DNA of 64,000 bases, taken from NCBI RefSeq assembly GCF_014205765.1, contig NZ_JACIIZ010000004.1, forward strand, positions 1-64,000. Direction: 5' to 3'. The notes under the pieces are model-generated. The model did not search any database, was not told the origin of the DNA, and saw only the letters and a list, made by a program, of their open reading frames with translations. The stretch is from Nitrospirillum iridis. Lineage in GTDB: Bacteria; Pseudomonadota; Alphaproteobacteria; Azospirillales; Azospirillaceae. Shown here in pieces: positions 37,345 through 47,079 of the stretch (its first letter is position 1; each line of letters begins with the position of its first letter). The translations under genes were made by a program, and so were the position numbers.

Positions 37345-39398
37345 TGATCGGCCATGAGCTGCCCACCGTCATGGTGGTCGATGATGAGCCGGAGGTGCTG
37401 ACGGCGGTGGCCGACGCCCTGGAGGATGAGTTCAACGTCCTTACCAGCACCTCGCCGTTGGTCGCCCGGGCCATGCTTGAAGAGGACGACATTTCCCCCG
37501 TCGTCATCATTTCCGACCAGCGCATGCCGGAACTGGCGGGTCATGAGTTCCTGCGCTGGGCGCGGGAACTGTCGGACGCCACCCGTGTGCTGATCACCGG
37601 CTACACCGACATCGACGCCCTGGGCGCCGCCGTCAATGCTGGCCAGATTTTCGGCTATCTACCCAAGCCCTGGACGCCGGAGAAGCTGCGCCGCCTCATT
37701 CGTGAGGCGGCGGAACATTGCGCCGTCCGCCGCGCGTTGGCGGAAGAGCGGCGCCTGCTGTCCCATCTGATGAACAGCGTGCCGGACGCCATCTCCTTCA
37801 AGGACAGGAACCTGCGCTATCTGCGCAGCAACTGGGCCCATGCCGAAGCCCTGGGCGTGCCTGATCCCGCCGACCTGATCGGCCGCACGGATGCGGAGGT
37901 TGGCGCCGAGGGCGCGGCTGGTCGCGAAGCGGCCGACCGGGCGGCGCTGGCCGCCGGCATCACCGTCAGCGATACCGCGCTGGACGGGGCGGCCGGTCGC
38001 CGCTGGCATTCGGTGGTCCGCTCCACCTTCACCGGTGGGGATGGGGCGGTCGAGGGGCTGGTCACCATCGCCCGTGACATCACCCCCGCCAAGGAGGCGG
38101 AGCGGGCGTTGAGTGAGGCGCACGCCACGCTGGAACGTCGCGTGGCGGAACGGACGGAGGATTTGGCCGCCACGGCGCGCGACCTGCTGGCCGCGCGCAA
38201 GGCGGCCGACATCGCCAACGAGGCCAAATCCCGCTACCTCGCCACCGTGGCGCATGAGCTGCGCACGCCGTTGACCGGCGTCATCGGCTTTTCCGAACTG
38301 CTGCTGAAGGGCGGGGTCAGCCCGGGGGAATGGCATCGGCTGCTGACCTTGCAGGCGGAGGCGGGGCGCACGCTGCTCGGTCTGTTGGACGACATCCTGG
38401 ACCTGTCGAAGATCGAAGCCGGACGCCTGACGCTGGAAATCCTGCCGCTGGATTTCCGCGCCTTGGTCGATGATTGCCTCGCCCTGGTTCGGCCGTCCGC
38501 CGCCGGTAAGGGCCTGTCGCTGACGTCTACCGTGTCCGGCGCCCTGCCGGGGCGGATCCTGGGCGATCCCACCCGGCTGCGCCAGGTGGTGCTGAACCTG
38601 CTGACCAACGCCGTGAAGTTCACCGCGGCGGGGGGCGTCAGCCTGGCGGCGGAGATCGATCCCGCGCCCGAAGGCCCGAACGGTGGCCCGTCGCGGCTGC
38701 GCGTGGTGATCACCGACACCGGCATCGGCATCCCGCCGGAGCGGGTGTCCGGCCTGTTCGAGGAGTTCAGCCAGGTGGATGAGAGCACGGCCCGCCGCTT
38801 CGGCGGCACGGGCCTGGGTCTGGCCATCTGCCGCCGTCTGGTGGAGCATATGGAGGGGCGGATCGGCGTGGACAGCACGCCGGGCCAGGGCAGCCGCTTC
38901 TGGTTCGACCTGCCGCTGGCGGTCCCGGTGGCGGCTCCGGTGGTGACCGTGGCGCCCCCGCCCGTCATCGAAGCGCCGGCTGCCGCCGGTGCGCGCCCGA
39001 AGGGCCGGCGCATCCTGCTGGTGGAGGATGACCGCTCCACCCAAATCCTGGTTTCCACCATCTTGCGCGGCGTGGGCCATCAGGTTGAGATCGCGGAGAA
39101 TGGTGCTGCGGCCGTCGAGGCCGTCGACAAGGGCAGCTATGATCTGGTCTTGATGGACATGCACATGCCGGTGATGGGCGGGCTGGAGGCGACCGCCCGT
39201 ATGCGCGCCTTGACGCGCACGCCCGACCGGCCGCTGCCGCCGCTGGTGGTGCTGACCGCCGGCGTGTCGGTGGAGGAGCGGGAGCGGTGCCGGGCCGTGG
39301 GCCTGGACATATTCCTCAGCAAGCCGGTGGATCTGGAAAAGCTGCTGCACGCCGCCGCCAACGTGGGTTTGCCCGCCGAGAATGGACCGCATGACTGA
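37344..39398 (+). CDS. Hybrid histidine kinase: REC-PAS-HisKA-HATPase-REC
   Basis: A 684-residue protein. The N-terminal receiver has Asp58 (VIISDQRMP) and Lys108 (YLPKPW), with ITGYTD, the type common in RpfG-like response regulators. A PAS domain follows (about 135-255), then a coiled coil, HisKA His304 (TVAHELRTPLTG), HATPase (NLLTNAVKFT, DTGIGIPPE, FGGTGLGLAI), a Pro/Ala linker and a second receiver (LVLMDMHMPVMGG). The REC-PAS front end is nearly duplicated in the EAL protein at 47080. The ATG at 37344 overlaps the previous stop (TGATG). It likely signals within the Wsp-like system. Confidence 0.92.
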   Translation: MIGHELPTVMVVDDEPEVLTAVADALEDEFNVLTSTSPLVARAMLEEDDISPVVIISDQRMPELAGHEFLRWARELSDATRVLITGYTDIDALGAAVNAGQIFGYLPKPWTPEKLRRLIREAAEHCAVRRALAEERRLLSHLMNSVPDAISFKDRNLRYLRSNWAHAEALGVPDPADLIGRTDAEVGAEGAAGREAADRAALAAGITVSDTALDGAAGRRWHSVVRSTFTGGDGAVEGLVTIARDITPAKEAERALSEAHATLERRVAERTEDLAATARDLLAARKAADIANEAKSRYLATVAHELRTPLTGVIGFSELLLKGGVSPGEWHRLLTLQAEAGRTLLGLLDDILDLSKIEAGRLTLEILPLDFRALVDDCLALVRPSAAGKGLSLTSTVSGALPGRILGDPTRLRQVVLNLLTNAVKFTAAGGVSLAAEIDPAPEGPNGGPSRLRVVITDTGIGIPPERVSGLFEEFSQVDESTARRFGGTGLGLAICRRLVEHMEGRIGVDSTPGQGSRFWFDLPLAVPVAAPVVTVAPPPVIEAPAAAGARPKGRRILLVEDDRSTQILVSTILRGVGHQVEIAENGAAAVEAVDKGSYDLVLMDMHMPVMGGLEATARMRALTRTPDRPLPPLVVLTAGVSVEERERCRAVGLDIFLSKPVDLEKLLHAAANVGLPAENGPHD

Positions 39399-39942
39399 TC
39401 CCGGACCCGCTTCTGGCCCCGCCGCCTTTCTTCTGCGGTTCGACCTGGACGGCCAGGCCTATGGCTTGCCACTGGCCATGGTGGAGCGGGCGGTGCGCGC
39501 CGTCGCGGTGACGCCGCTGCCGGGCGCCCCGGGCCTGGTGCGCGGGGTCATCAATCTGCAGGGCCAGGTGGTGCCGGTCATGGACGTGCGCCGCCGTTTC
39601 GGCCTGGACAGCCGCCCTCTGTCGCTGGCGGACCATATGATCGTGGCCCGTGGCCTGCGCCGCATCGTGGTGCTGCTCGTGGACAGCGTGGTTGGCACGG
39701 TGGCGGGCGCGCCGGTTGACTGGGTGTCGGCCCAGGGCGTGATCCCCGGGACGGATGACGCCATCGTGGGCGTGGTGCGGCTGTCCGACGGCCTGCTGCT
39801 GATCCACGATTTGGATCGCTTCCTCTCGGCCGCGGAAGAGGAACAGTTGGCCCAGGCCCTGGCGGAGGGGCACCTGAGGGCGGGAGCGCTGACGGAACGG
39901 GATGGTGGCGAAGGGGGGATGGATGCAACGGACCCTGCCTGA
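39391..39942 (+). CDS. CheW-type coupling protein (WspB position)
   Basis: A 183-residue CheW domain protein that bridges chemoreceptor and CheA. FLLRFDLDGQAYGLPLAMVERAVRAV, LPGAPGLVRGVINLQGQVVPVMDVRRRFGL and a C-terminal DGLLLIHDLDRFLS fit the double SH3-like fold. It overlaps the upstream kinase by eight bases and the downstream cheR by about 20. An alternative ATG at 39382 adds three residues. Order and size match WspB. Confidence 0.92.
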   Translation: MTDPGPASGPAAFLLRFDLDGQAYGLPLAMVERAVRAVAVTPLPGAPGLVRGVINLQGQVVPVMDVRRRFGLDSRPLSLADHMIVARGLRRIVVLLVDSVVGTVAGAPVDWVSAQGVIPGTDDAIVGVVRLSDGLLLIHDLDRFLSAAEEEQLAQALAEGHLRAGALTERDGGEGGMDATDPA

Positions 39943-41404
39943 TCCCTTGCTGGCCGCCATGTCCGACCGGCTGAGCGCCCGCATCGGGCTGTATTTCCCT
40001 GCCGATCGATGGAGCGACATGGAGCGCGGCCTGGAACGGGCGGCGGTGGAACTGGGCTATCCCAGCACGCTGGCCGCGGTCCAGAATTGGCTGTCGGCCG
40101 ACCCGGACGCCACCCAGCTGGAAGCGCTGGTCGGTCAGCTCACCGTGGGCGAGACCTATTTCTTCCGCGAACCGAAAAGCTTCGAGGCGCTGGGCCAGAA
40201 AATCCTGCCCGACCTGATCGCCGAGCGGCGGTCCCAGGGGACGTTGGCGCTTCGGATGTGGAGTGCCGCCTGCTGCACGGGGGAGGAGGCGTACAGCCTC
40301 GCCATGCTGCTGGACATACTGCTGCCTGATCGCGCCGGTTGGACCATCACCCTGCTGGCCACCGACGTGAACCCCCGCTTCCTGCGCCGCGCCGCCGAAG
40401 GCGTCTATGGCGAGTGGTCCTTCCGCGGGGTGGATCCGGCGATGCGGGCCCGCTACTTCACGGCCTTGCCGGGTGGGCTCCACCGCATCAGCCCCCACAT
40501 CGCGCGCATGGTCACCTTCGCCTGCCATAATCTGGTGGACGACCCTTATCCGGCGCTGGAAAGCAACACCAACGCCATGGACGTCATCCTCTGCCGCAAC
40601 GTCCTGATGTACTTCAACGGCGATCAGGCCAACCGCGTGGTGCGGCGGCTGGCGCGGTCGCTGGTGGACACCGGCTGGTTGCTGCCCAGCTCGGTCGACG
40701 GGGCGCCACCCATGTTCGCCCCGCTGACCTTCGTGCCCTTCGACGGCGCCACCGTCTATCGCAAGCTGCCCGCGCCCGCGTCCCCGGGCGTGGCGCACCA
40801 CGCTCCCGCCCCTCAGCCCTTCCCGTTCACGCCATCACCACCGGCGCGCGCCATGCCGGCGGCTCCACCGCCCACGGCCGTGGCACCGACGCCGACGCTG
40901 GATCATTGCCGCGCCCTCTACGATCAGGGCCGCTATGGCGAGGCGGTGGACGGGTTGGAGGCCCTGCTGGCTATGGCGCCGGCGGATGACGCCGCCATGT
41001 TGTTACTGGCCCGCACCTACGCCAACCAGGGCCGCCTGGCGGACGCCGCGCACTGGTGCCAGGGTGTGCTGGATCATAACCGCGTCAGCGCCGAGGCCCA
41101 TCACCTGCTGGCCATGATCCAGCAGGAACGGGGCGATACCGCCGCCGCCGCGACATCGCTGCAACGCGCCCTGTTCCTGGCGCCGCACTCCATCGCCACG
41201 CATCTTGCCATGGCCAATCTGGCGCGGGGCGAGGGGCGCACGCGCGACGCGCGCAAATACTACCGCAACGTCATGGGGCTGCTGGAAGGGCGCCAGCCGG
41301 ACGAAATCCTGCCGGAACTGGAAGGCATGACCGTGGGACGGCTGTTGGACGTGGCCGCCCACGCCCACGCCGCGCTGGGGCAGGTCATTGGGGGGGAGTC
41401 CTAA
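39923..41404 (+). CDS. CheR methyltransferase with C-terminal TPR (WspC-like)
   Basis: A 493-residue protein that methylates glutamates of the chemoreceptor with SAM. The CheR domain is residues 10-275: VGETYFFREP, the SAM site WSAACCTGEEAYSLAM, ATDVNPRFLRRA, and ILCRNVLMYF. A Pro-rich linker (280-330) leads to TPR helices (about 335-450; ALYDQGRYGEAVDGLEALL and later repeats), as in WspC and FrzF. Start 39923 follows an AAGGGGGG site; the frame could begin at 39902. The TPR part probably regulates access to the receptor, which here lacks a CheR-tether pentapeptide. Confidence 0.93.
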   Translation: MQRTLPDPLLAAMSDRLSARIGLYFPADRWSDMERGLERAAVELGYPSTLAAVQNWLSADPDATQLEALVGQLTVGETYFFREPKSFEALGQKILPDLIAERRSQGTLALRMWSAACCTGEEAYSLAMLLDILLPDRAGWTITLLATDVNPRFLRRAAEGVYGEWSFRGVDPAMRARYFTALPGGLHRISPHIARMVTFACHNLVDDPYPALESNTNAMDVILCRNVLMYFNGDQANRVVRRLARSLVDTGWLLPSSVDGAPPMFAPLTFVPFDGATVYRKLPAPASPGVAHHAPAPQPFPFTPSPPARAMPAAPPPTAVAPTPTLDHCRALYDQGRYGEAVDGLEALLAMAPADDAAMLLLARTYANQGRLADAAHWCQGVLDHNRVSAEAHHLLAMIQQERGDTAAAATSLQRALFLAPHSIATHLAMANLARGEGRTRDARKYYRNVMGLLEGRQPDEILPELEGMTVGRLLDVAAHAHAALGQVIGGES

Positions 41405-41407
41405 GGC

Positions 41408-42052
41408 ATGGCAGGGAACCAAGCCGCACCCGCGCGGGAAATCGACTGGGCCGGCATCCACCGCCGGCTGGCGGCCTGGTCGGTGGCGCTGGAGCGCGGC
41501 GGGACCCCGGATGAGGAGACGACGCGCCGCATCCTGCACCGCCGCGGCCTGGAGTTGGCGAAGCCCCCCGTGCGGGAGGATGACGGCGAACGGCTGGAGC
41601 TGTTGGAGTTCACGGTGGGGGCCGAGCGGTACGGCTTTGAGACCTCCGCCGTGGCGGAGGTGCTGGCGCTGAACGGCCTGACCGCCGTGCCCAAGGCGCC
41701 GGCCTTCATCGCCGGCGTCACCACGGTGCGCGGCCAGGTGCTGCCCCTGGTCGATCTGGGACGCCTGTTGGATTTGGGCGGTGTCGACCGGGCCGATCTG
41801 CGGCGCGTTGTCGTGCTGGGGCAGGCGCCTGGCCGCGATGGCGGCGCGCTGGGCCTGCTGGTCACATCCATCATCGGCGTAGCGTGGGTGCCGCGCGCCA
41901 AGCTGCAGGCCGCGCCCAGCGTCGTCACCGGGCGCCAGCGGCATTATCTCACCGGCATCGTGCCGCCCCATCTCGCCCTGCTGGACGCCCGACGACTTCT
42001 GGCCGACCCGGACCTCATCGTCGGCGGACGGCCGTCCGCCCAGTCGGGCTAG
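41408..42052 (+). CDS. CheW-type protein with N-terminal extension (WspD position)
   Basis: A 214-residue CheW protein whose coupling domain starts near residue 60 ([51 protein letters not shown]). The preceding 55 residues ([36 protein letters not shown]) form a charged helical extension, as in WspD. Two different CheW proteins in one operon with CheR-TPR between them is the Wsp order. It starts three bases after the cheR stop. Confidence 0.92.
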   Translation: MAGNQAAPAREIDWAGIHRRLAAWSVALERGGTPDEETTRRILHRRGLELAKPPVREDDGERLELLEFTVGAERYGFETSAVAEVLALNGLTAVPKAPAFIAGVTTVRGQVLPLVDLGRLLDLGGVDRADLRRVVVLGQAPGRDGGALGLLVTSIIGVAWVPRAKLQAAPSVVTGRQRHYLTGIVPPHLALLDARRLLADPDLIVGGRPSAQSG

Positions 42053-42123
42053 ACCATCCGGTCCCACGCATCATCCTTCCTGTCCAATCCAAGCGTCCAC
42101 GCACAGCCCCTCGGGAGCCGGTC

Positions 42124-43740
42124 ATGAAGTACTCTGTCGGAATGAAAATCTGGATCTGCTTGTGCAGCGTCCTGTTCATTCTTCTGGTGGTGGCCGCCAC
42201 GTCATATGGCAACATCCGCCAGCTGACGGACACCACCACCCTTCGCTCCCACTCCTACGAGGTGCAGGCGCGGCTTTTGTCCCTCCTGTCCGCCATCCAG
42301 GACATGGAAACGGGGCAGCGCGGCTATCTCATCACCGGGGAGGACCGCTATCTGGAGCCGTACCGCCAGGGCTTGAACGCCATGGAGCAGGCGCTGCAGA
42401 CGGTGGCGACGCTGACCTTGGACAATCCGGTTCAGCAGCAAAACCTGGAACGCTTGCGAGGGCCGGTGAAGGAAAAGGCGGCGGAGCTGAAGGAAACCAT
42501 CGATCTGCGCCGCGTTCAGGGGTTCGATCCGGCCCGCACCGTGGTGTTGACCGACCGGGGCAAGCAGTCGATGGACGACATCCGCCGTATCGTCGGCACG
42601 ATGCAGGCGGGCGAGGCGGAATTGCTGCGGGGGCGGGAGGCTGCGGCCGCGGCCAGCGCGGAGAACACCATCCTGGTCATCGCCAGCGGCACCCTGGCGG
42701 CCGGCGCCTTCGTGATCATCGCCGGGCTGTTCCTGGGTCGCAATATCGCGACACCGCTCCGCACCCTCACCACCACGGCGGAGCGCATCGGCGCCGGCGA
42801 TCTGACGGTGGCCAACGCGGTGGAGGTGAGCGACCGGGCCGACGAAGTCGGCATCCTGGGCCGCACCTTCCACGCCATGGCCGGCAACCTGCGCCAGCTG
42901 ATGCGTGACCTGCGCGAGGGCACCAACGTCCTGGGCACGGCGTCCGGCCAGATCGTCACCATCACCGCCCAGGTGGCCGCCAGCGCGGCGGAGACGGCGA
43001 CCGCCCTGGCCCAAACCAGCGCCACGATGGAGGAGGTCAAGAAGACATCGCAGATGTCCAGCGAGAAGGCCCTCTACGTCTCGCAGACGGCGCAAAACAC
43101 GGCGCAAATCTCACAGAACGGCAAGCAGGCGGTGGAGCAGTCCATCGATGGCATCACCCGGGTGCGCGAGCAGATCGGCGCCATCGCCGAAGCGGTGATG
43201 CAACTGAGCGAGCAGAGCCAGGCCATCGGCGAGATCGTGGCCACGGTGAACGACCTGGCCGAACAGTCCAACCTGCTGGCCGTCAACGCCGCCATCGAGG
43301 CGGCGCGCGCCGGCGAGCAGGGCAAGGGCTTCGTCGTGGTGGCGCAGGAGGTGCGCAGCCTGGCCGAACAGTCCAAGCAGGCCACCACCCAGGTCCGTTC
43401 CATCCTGGGGGACATCCAGAAGGCCACGGCCACGGCCGTGCTGGCCGCCGAACAGGGCAGCAAGGCGGTGGACGCCGGGGTGAGGCAGTCGGTGGCGGCG
43501 GGCGAGGCCATCGACCGCCTGGCCCAGAGCATCGCCGTCGCCACCCAGGCAGCGACCCAGATCGCCGCGTCCAACCAGCAGCAGCAGGTGGGCATCGACC
43601 AGGTGGCGCTGGCCATGGAAAACATCAAGCAGGCCAGCATGCAGAACATGAACGCCACCAAGCAGGCGGAAACCGCCGCCCAGAACCTGAACGAACTGGG
43701 ACACAAGCTGAAGACCATCACCGGCCAATACCAGGCCTGA
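42124..43740 (+). CDS. Methyl-accepting chemotaxis protein with CHASE3 sensor (WspA position)
   Basis: A 538-residue chemoreceptor. One membrane span (about 8-29), a periplasmic CHASE3-like helical domain (about 35-175) with the signature [13 protein letters not shown], a second span (about 190-212), HAMP ([23 protein letters not shown]), then the coiled-coil signalling domain with the hairpin tip [24 protein letters not shown]. The C-terminus [10 protein letters not shown] lacks an NWETF-like CheR tether. Start 42124 is the first ATG giving the membrane anchor. CHASE3 domains are extracellular sensors of unknown ligands; WspA has a different periplasmic domain. Confidence 0.94.
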   Translation: MKYSVGMKIWICLCSVLFILLVVAATSYGNIRQLTDTTTLRSHSYEVQARLLSLLSAIQDMETGQRGYLITGEDRYLEPYRQGLNAMEQALQTVATLTLDNPVQQQNLERLRGPVKEKAAELKETIDLRRVQGFDPARTVVLTDRGKQSMDDIRRIVGTMQAGEAELLRGREAAAAASAENTILVIASGTLAAGAFVIIAGLFLGRNIATPLRTLTTTAERIGAGDLTVANAVEVSDRADEVGILGRTFHAMAGNLRQLMRDLREGTNVLGTASGQIVTITAQVAASAAETATALAQTSATMEEVKKTSQMSSEKALYVSQTAQNTAQISQNGKQAVEQSIDGITRVREQIGAIAEAVMQLSEQSQAIGEIVATVNDLAEQSNLLAVNAAIEAARAGEQGKGFVVVAQEVRSLAEQSKQATTQVRSILGDIQKATATAVLAAEQGSKAVDAGVRQSVAAGEAIDRLAQSIAVATQAATQIAASNQQQQVGIDQVALAMENIKQASMQNMNATKQAETAAQNLNELGHKLKTITGQYQA

Positions 43741-43750
43741 GGACGATGGC

Positions 43751-46003
43751 ATGAGCCAGCCGGACGATCAGCTGCTGAAAAGGCTGCTGGCCATGTTCGA
43801 GGTGGAGGCGGAGGAGCATCTCTCCGCCATCGCCGCCGGACTTCTGGCCTTGGAGCAGTCGCCGCCGCGCGACCGCGCGCAGGAGCTGGTGGAGACCACC
43901 TTCCGGGAGGTCCATACCCTGAAAGGGGCCGCGCGGGCGGTGAACCTGGGCGATGTCGTGGCCGTGTGCCATGCCATGGAAAGCGTCTTCGCGGCGCTGA
44001 AGGGCGGACGCCTGGCGTTGACGCCGGCTGGTCTGGATCTGCTGCACCAGGGCTATGCCCGGGTGCGCGGCCTGCTGGACGGCAGCGCCGCGGCCGGGCC
44101 TGACCAGGACGCGCTGGTGGCGGCGCTGGACGCCTATGCCGAGGGGCGGGAGCCGGCGTCAGCATCGGCGCCGGGCAGGGCGGCGCCCAGCTTTCCGGCC
44201 GCAGCCCCGGCGGACCCGATGGCGGAGACGGTGGCGGAGACGGTGGACGAGGCGCTGGTGGCTGAGGCGCCCCGCGCGGCGGGCCGCCCCACGCTGCGCA
44301 TCGCCACGTCTAAGGTGGACGCGCTGCTGCGCCACGCGGAGGAGCTGGTGTCCGCCCGCCTGGCCGCCGGTCGCCAGGTGTCCGATCTTTGCGGCCTGGC
44401 GTCGGATGCCGCGGAGCGCGTGCGCGCGCATGAGCGCGCCCGGCGCCGGCTGGAGGAGGGAGGGGACAGCCCGGCGGCGCGCCTGCTGAAGCAGCAGGGC
44501 GACACCCTGCGCTGGCTATCCGGCCGTGTGGCGCAGCTGGCGAACGCCGGCCGCCAGGATCTGCGCATCCTGGGCAAGATGCTTGATAGCCTGCTGGATG
44601 AGGCCAAGCAGGTTCTGATGGTGCCGGTGGCGGCCCTGCTGGAGCCGATGGCCCCGCTGGTGCGGGACCTGGCGCGGGCCGAGGGCAAAGAGGTGGACCT
44701 GATCATCCGGGGCGGGGATCTGGAGATCGATCGCCGCATCCAGGAGGAGATGAAGGACGCGCTGCTGCATCTGGTGCGCAACGCCGTCGCCCACGGCATC
44801 GAGACGCCCGAGGTGCGCGCGGGCCGGGGCAAGCCCCGCCGGGGCACGCTCGCCATCACGGTGGGCCAGACCGAGGCCGGGCGGGCGGAGATCGCCATCG
44901 CGGATGACGGTGCCGGGTTCGATGTGGACGGATTGCGCCATGCCGCGGCGGACCAGGGGCTGATGTCGGCGGCGGCGGCGGCGGCGCTGGACGACGACGC
45001 GGCCCGGGCGCTGGCCTTCCGGTCCGGGCTCTCGACCAGCGGCCTGCTGACCGAAACGTCCGGCCGGGGGCTGGGCCTGCCCATCGTGCAGGATAAGGTG
45101 GAACGGTTGGGCGGCGGACTGGCGCTGGAATCCACGGTTGGCCTCGGCACCGTTTTCCGCATCCGCGTGCCGGTGACGCTGGCCAGTTTCCGCGGCGTGC
45201 TGGTGGAGGTGGAGGGCGCTTGCTTCATCCTGCCCACCGGCGGGGTGGAACGGGTGGCGCGCGTGGCGGCAAGCGCCATCGCCACGGTGGAGAACCGCGA
45301 GACCATCGTGCTGGACGGTCGCACCCTGGGTCTGGTGCGTCTGGCCGATGTGCTGGGCCTGGCGCCGGTCCGGCCCAACCGGGCGCCGCCAAGTCATCAC
45401 ACCGTGGCGGTGCTGAGCCGGGGCGGCCAGGCCATCGCCTTCGTCGTCGACCGTGTGCGCGACGAGCAGGAAGTGCTGATGAAGAACCTGGGGCCGCAGT
45501 TGGCCCGGGCCGCCTACGTGACCGGCGCCAGTGTGCTGGCCACGGGGGAGGTGGCGCTGATCCTGAACATACCGGATCTGTTGGCCGGCGCGGCGCAGGC
45601 GCCCATGGCCATCCGAACGACGGTGGCTGTTTCGCGCAGGAAGTCCATATTGATCGCCGAGGACAGCATCACCGCGCGCACCCTGTTCAAGAACCTGCTG
45701 GAGGCGGCGGGCTATCAGGTGCGCACGGCCGTCGACGGGGTGGACGCTTGGGCCGTCCTGACCGGCGGCGATGTTTTCGACCTGTTGGTTTCCGATGTGG
45801 AGATGCCGCGCATGGGCGGGTTCGAACTGACCACCAAGGTGCGGGGCCATCCCCAGCTGGCAGCACTGCCGGTGGTGCTGATCACCTCGCTGGGGTCGCG
45901 TGAGGATAAGGAACGGGGCGTGGATGTCGGTGCCAACGCCTACCTGGTCAAGGATAGCTTCGACCAGGGCAACCTGCTGCAAATCGTCAGTCATTTGGTC
46001 TGA
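43751..46003 (+). CDS. CheA histidine kinase with C-terminal receiver (WspE-like)
   Basis: A 750-residue hybrid CheA. HPt domain with His55 (TFREVHTLKGAARAVNL), an Ala/Pro-rich linker with no recognisable P2 domain, dimerisation helices (190-300), HATPase (LLHLVRNAVAHGIETPEVRAGRGKP, DDGAGFD, SGRGLGLPIVQDKVERLGG), a CheW-like domain (FILPTGGVERV, RDEQEVLMKNLGP), and a C-terminal receiver (ILIAEDSITARTLFK, LLVSDVEMPRMGG). The same design is found in WspE and FrzE. Ten bases separate it from the receptor. It would phosphorylate CheB and the REC-EAL output. Confidence 0.94.
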   Translation: MSQPDDQLLKRLLAMFEVEAEEHLSAIAAGLLALEQSPPRDRAQELVETTFREVHTLKGAARAVNLGDVVAVCHAMESVFAALKGGRLALTPAGLDLLHQGYARVRGLLDGSAAAGPDQDALVAALDAYAEGREPASASAPGRAAPSFPAAAPADPMAETVAETVDEALVAEAPRAAGRPTLRIATSKVDALLRHAEELVSARLAAGRQVSDLCGLASDAAERVRAHERARRRLEEGGDSPAARLLKQQGDTLRWLSGRVAQLANAGRQDLRILGKMLDSLLDEAKQVLMVPVAALLEPMAPLVRDLARAEGKEVDLIIRGGDLEIDRRIQEEMKDALLHLVRNAVAHGIETPEVRAGRGKPRRGTLAITVGQTEAGRAEIAIADDGAGFDVDGLRHAAADQGLMSAAAAAALDDDAARALAFRSGLSTSGLLTETSGRGLGLPIVQDKVERLGGGLALESTVGLGTVFRIRVPVTLASFRGVLVEVEGACFILPTGGVERVARVAASAIATVENRETIVLDGRTLGLVRLADVLGLAPVRPNRAPPSHHTVAVLSRGGQAIAFVVDRVRDEQEVLMKNLGPQLARAAYVTGASVLATGEVALILNIPDLLAGAAQAPMAIRTTVAVSRRKSILIAEDSITARTLFKNLLEAAGYQVRTAVDGVDAWAVLTGGDVFDLLVSDVEMPRMGGFELTTKVRGHPQLAALPVVLITSLGSREDKERGVDVGANAYLVKDSFDQGNLLQIVSHLV

Positions 46004-46015
46004 GGGAAGCGTCCA

Positions 46016-47077
46016 ATGATCCGGGTCGTCGTCGCGGAAGACTCACCCACCTTGCGGGAATATCTGGTGTCCATCCTGTCGGCGGAGCCCGGCATCGAGG
46101 TGGTGGCGATCGCCGTTGACGGCCTGCAGGCGGTGGAGGCGGTCGCCCGCCATCGGCCCGACGTCGTGACCATGGACATCCATATGCCGCGCCTTGGCGG
46201 CCTGGCGGCCACCCGCCGCATCATGGAGGAGACGCCCTGTCCCATCGTGGTGGTCAGCAGCACGATGAGCGACCATGTGGCCGCCACCTTCCGCGCGCTG
46301 GACGCCGGCGCCGTCGCTTTCGTCCACCGGCCGGTGGGCGTCGGCCATCCCCGCCAGGCCATCGAGGCGGCGGAACTGGCCCAGACCGTGCGCCTGATGG
46401 CCGAGGTCAAAGTGGTGCGGCGCTGGGCCTCGACATCCAGGCTGCCCCGGCCGGAGGTTGTGGTCCGGCCCATGCCGGAGGCCAGCCTGCCGGGCGGCAC
46501 GCGGCCGGCGGTCATCGCCATCGGCGCCTCCACCGGCGGGCCGGTGGCTTTGCAGGCCATCCTTTCGCGGCTGCCATCGGATTTTCCCGTCCCGCTGCTG
46601 GCGGTGCAGCACATCTCCCCGGGGTTCGTGAGCGGGTTCGCCGAATGGCTGGCCGGCGGCTCGGCCCTGCCGGTGCAGGTCGCGAAGGCGGGCGATGCGC
46701 CCAGGCCCGGACACTTCTATCTGGCGCCGGACAACGCCCACATGGGCCTCGCTGTGGACGGGACGATCAAACTGGACCAGGGGGCGCCGGAGAACAGCGC
46801 CCGGCCGGCCGTGTCGCACCTGTTCCGGTCCGTGACGCGTGTCCATGGGGCCCGCGCGGTGGGCGTGCTGTTGTCGGGCATGGGGGTGGATGGCGCCGTG
46901 GAACTGCGGGAACTGCGGGATGCGGGCGCGGTTACATTCGCGCAGGACAAGGAAAGCAGCATTGTCCATGGCATGCCGGGGGCCGCCATCGCGCTCAGCG
47001 GCGCCACCGCCGTGCTGAAACCGGATGAAATCGCCGCCCGCCTTGTCATGCTGGCGCGCAAGGCGGAGGAAAAATAG
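46016..47077 (+). CDS. CheB protein-glutamate methylesterase (WspF position)
   Basis: A 353-residue CheB that removes receptor methyl groups and resets the pathway. The receiver has Asp54 (VTMDIHMPRLGG) but Arg105 where the conserved lysine normally is (AFVHRPVG versus the usual TKP), which could alter phosphorylation. The catalytic domain has GASTGGP (Ser172), VQHI (His199) and a late GVLLSGMGVDGA aspartate. It starts 12 bases after cheA and ends two bases before the EAL gene, matching the wspF-wspR order. Loss of WspF in Pseudomonas locks the pathway on. Confidence 0.93.
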   Translation: MIRVVVAEDSPTLREYLVSILSAEPGIEVVAIAVDGLQAVEAVARHRPDVVTMDIHMPRLGGLAATRRIMEETPCPIVVVSSTMSDHVAATFRALDAGAVAFVHRPVGVGHPRQAIEAAELAQTVRLMAEVKVVRRWASTSRLPRPEVVVRPMPEASLPGGTRPAVIAIGASTGGPVALQAILSRLPSDFPVPLLAVQHISPGFVSGFAEWLAGGSALPVQVAKAGDAPRPGHFYLAPDNAHMGLAVDGTIKLDQGAPENSARPAVSHLFRSVTRVHGARAVGVLLSGMGVDGAVELRELRDAGAVTFAQDKESSIVHGMPGAAIALSGATAVLKPDEIAARLVMLARKAEEK

Positions 47078-47079
47078 CG

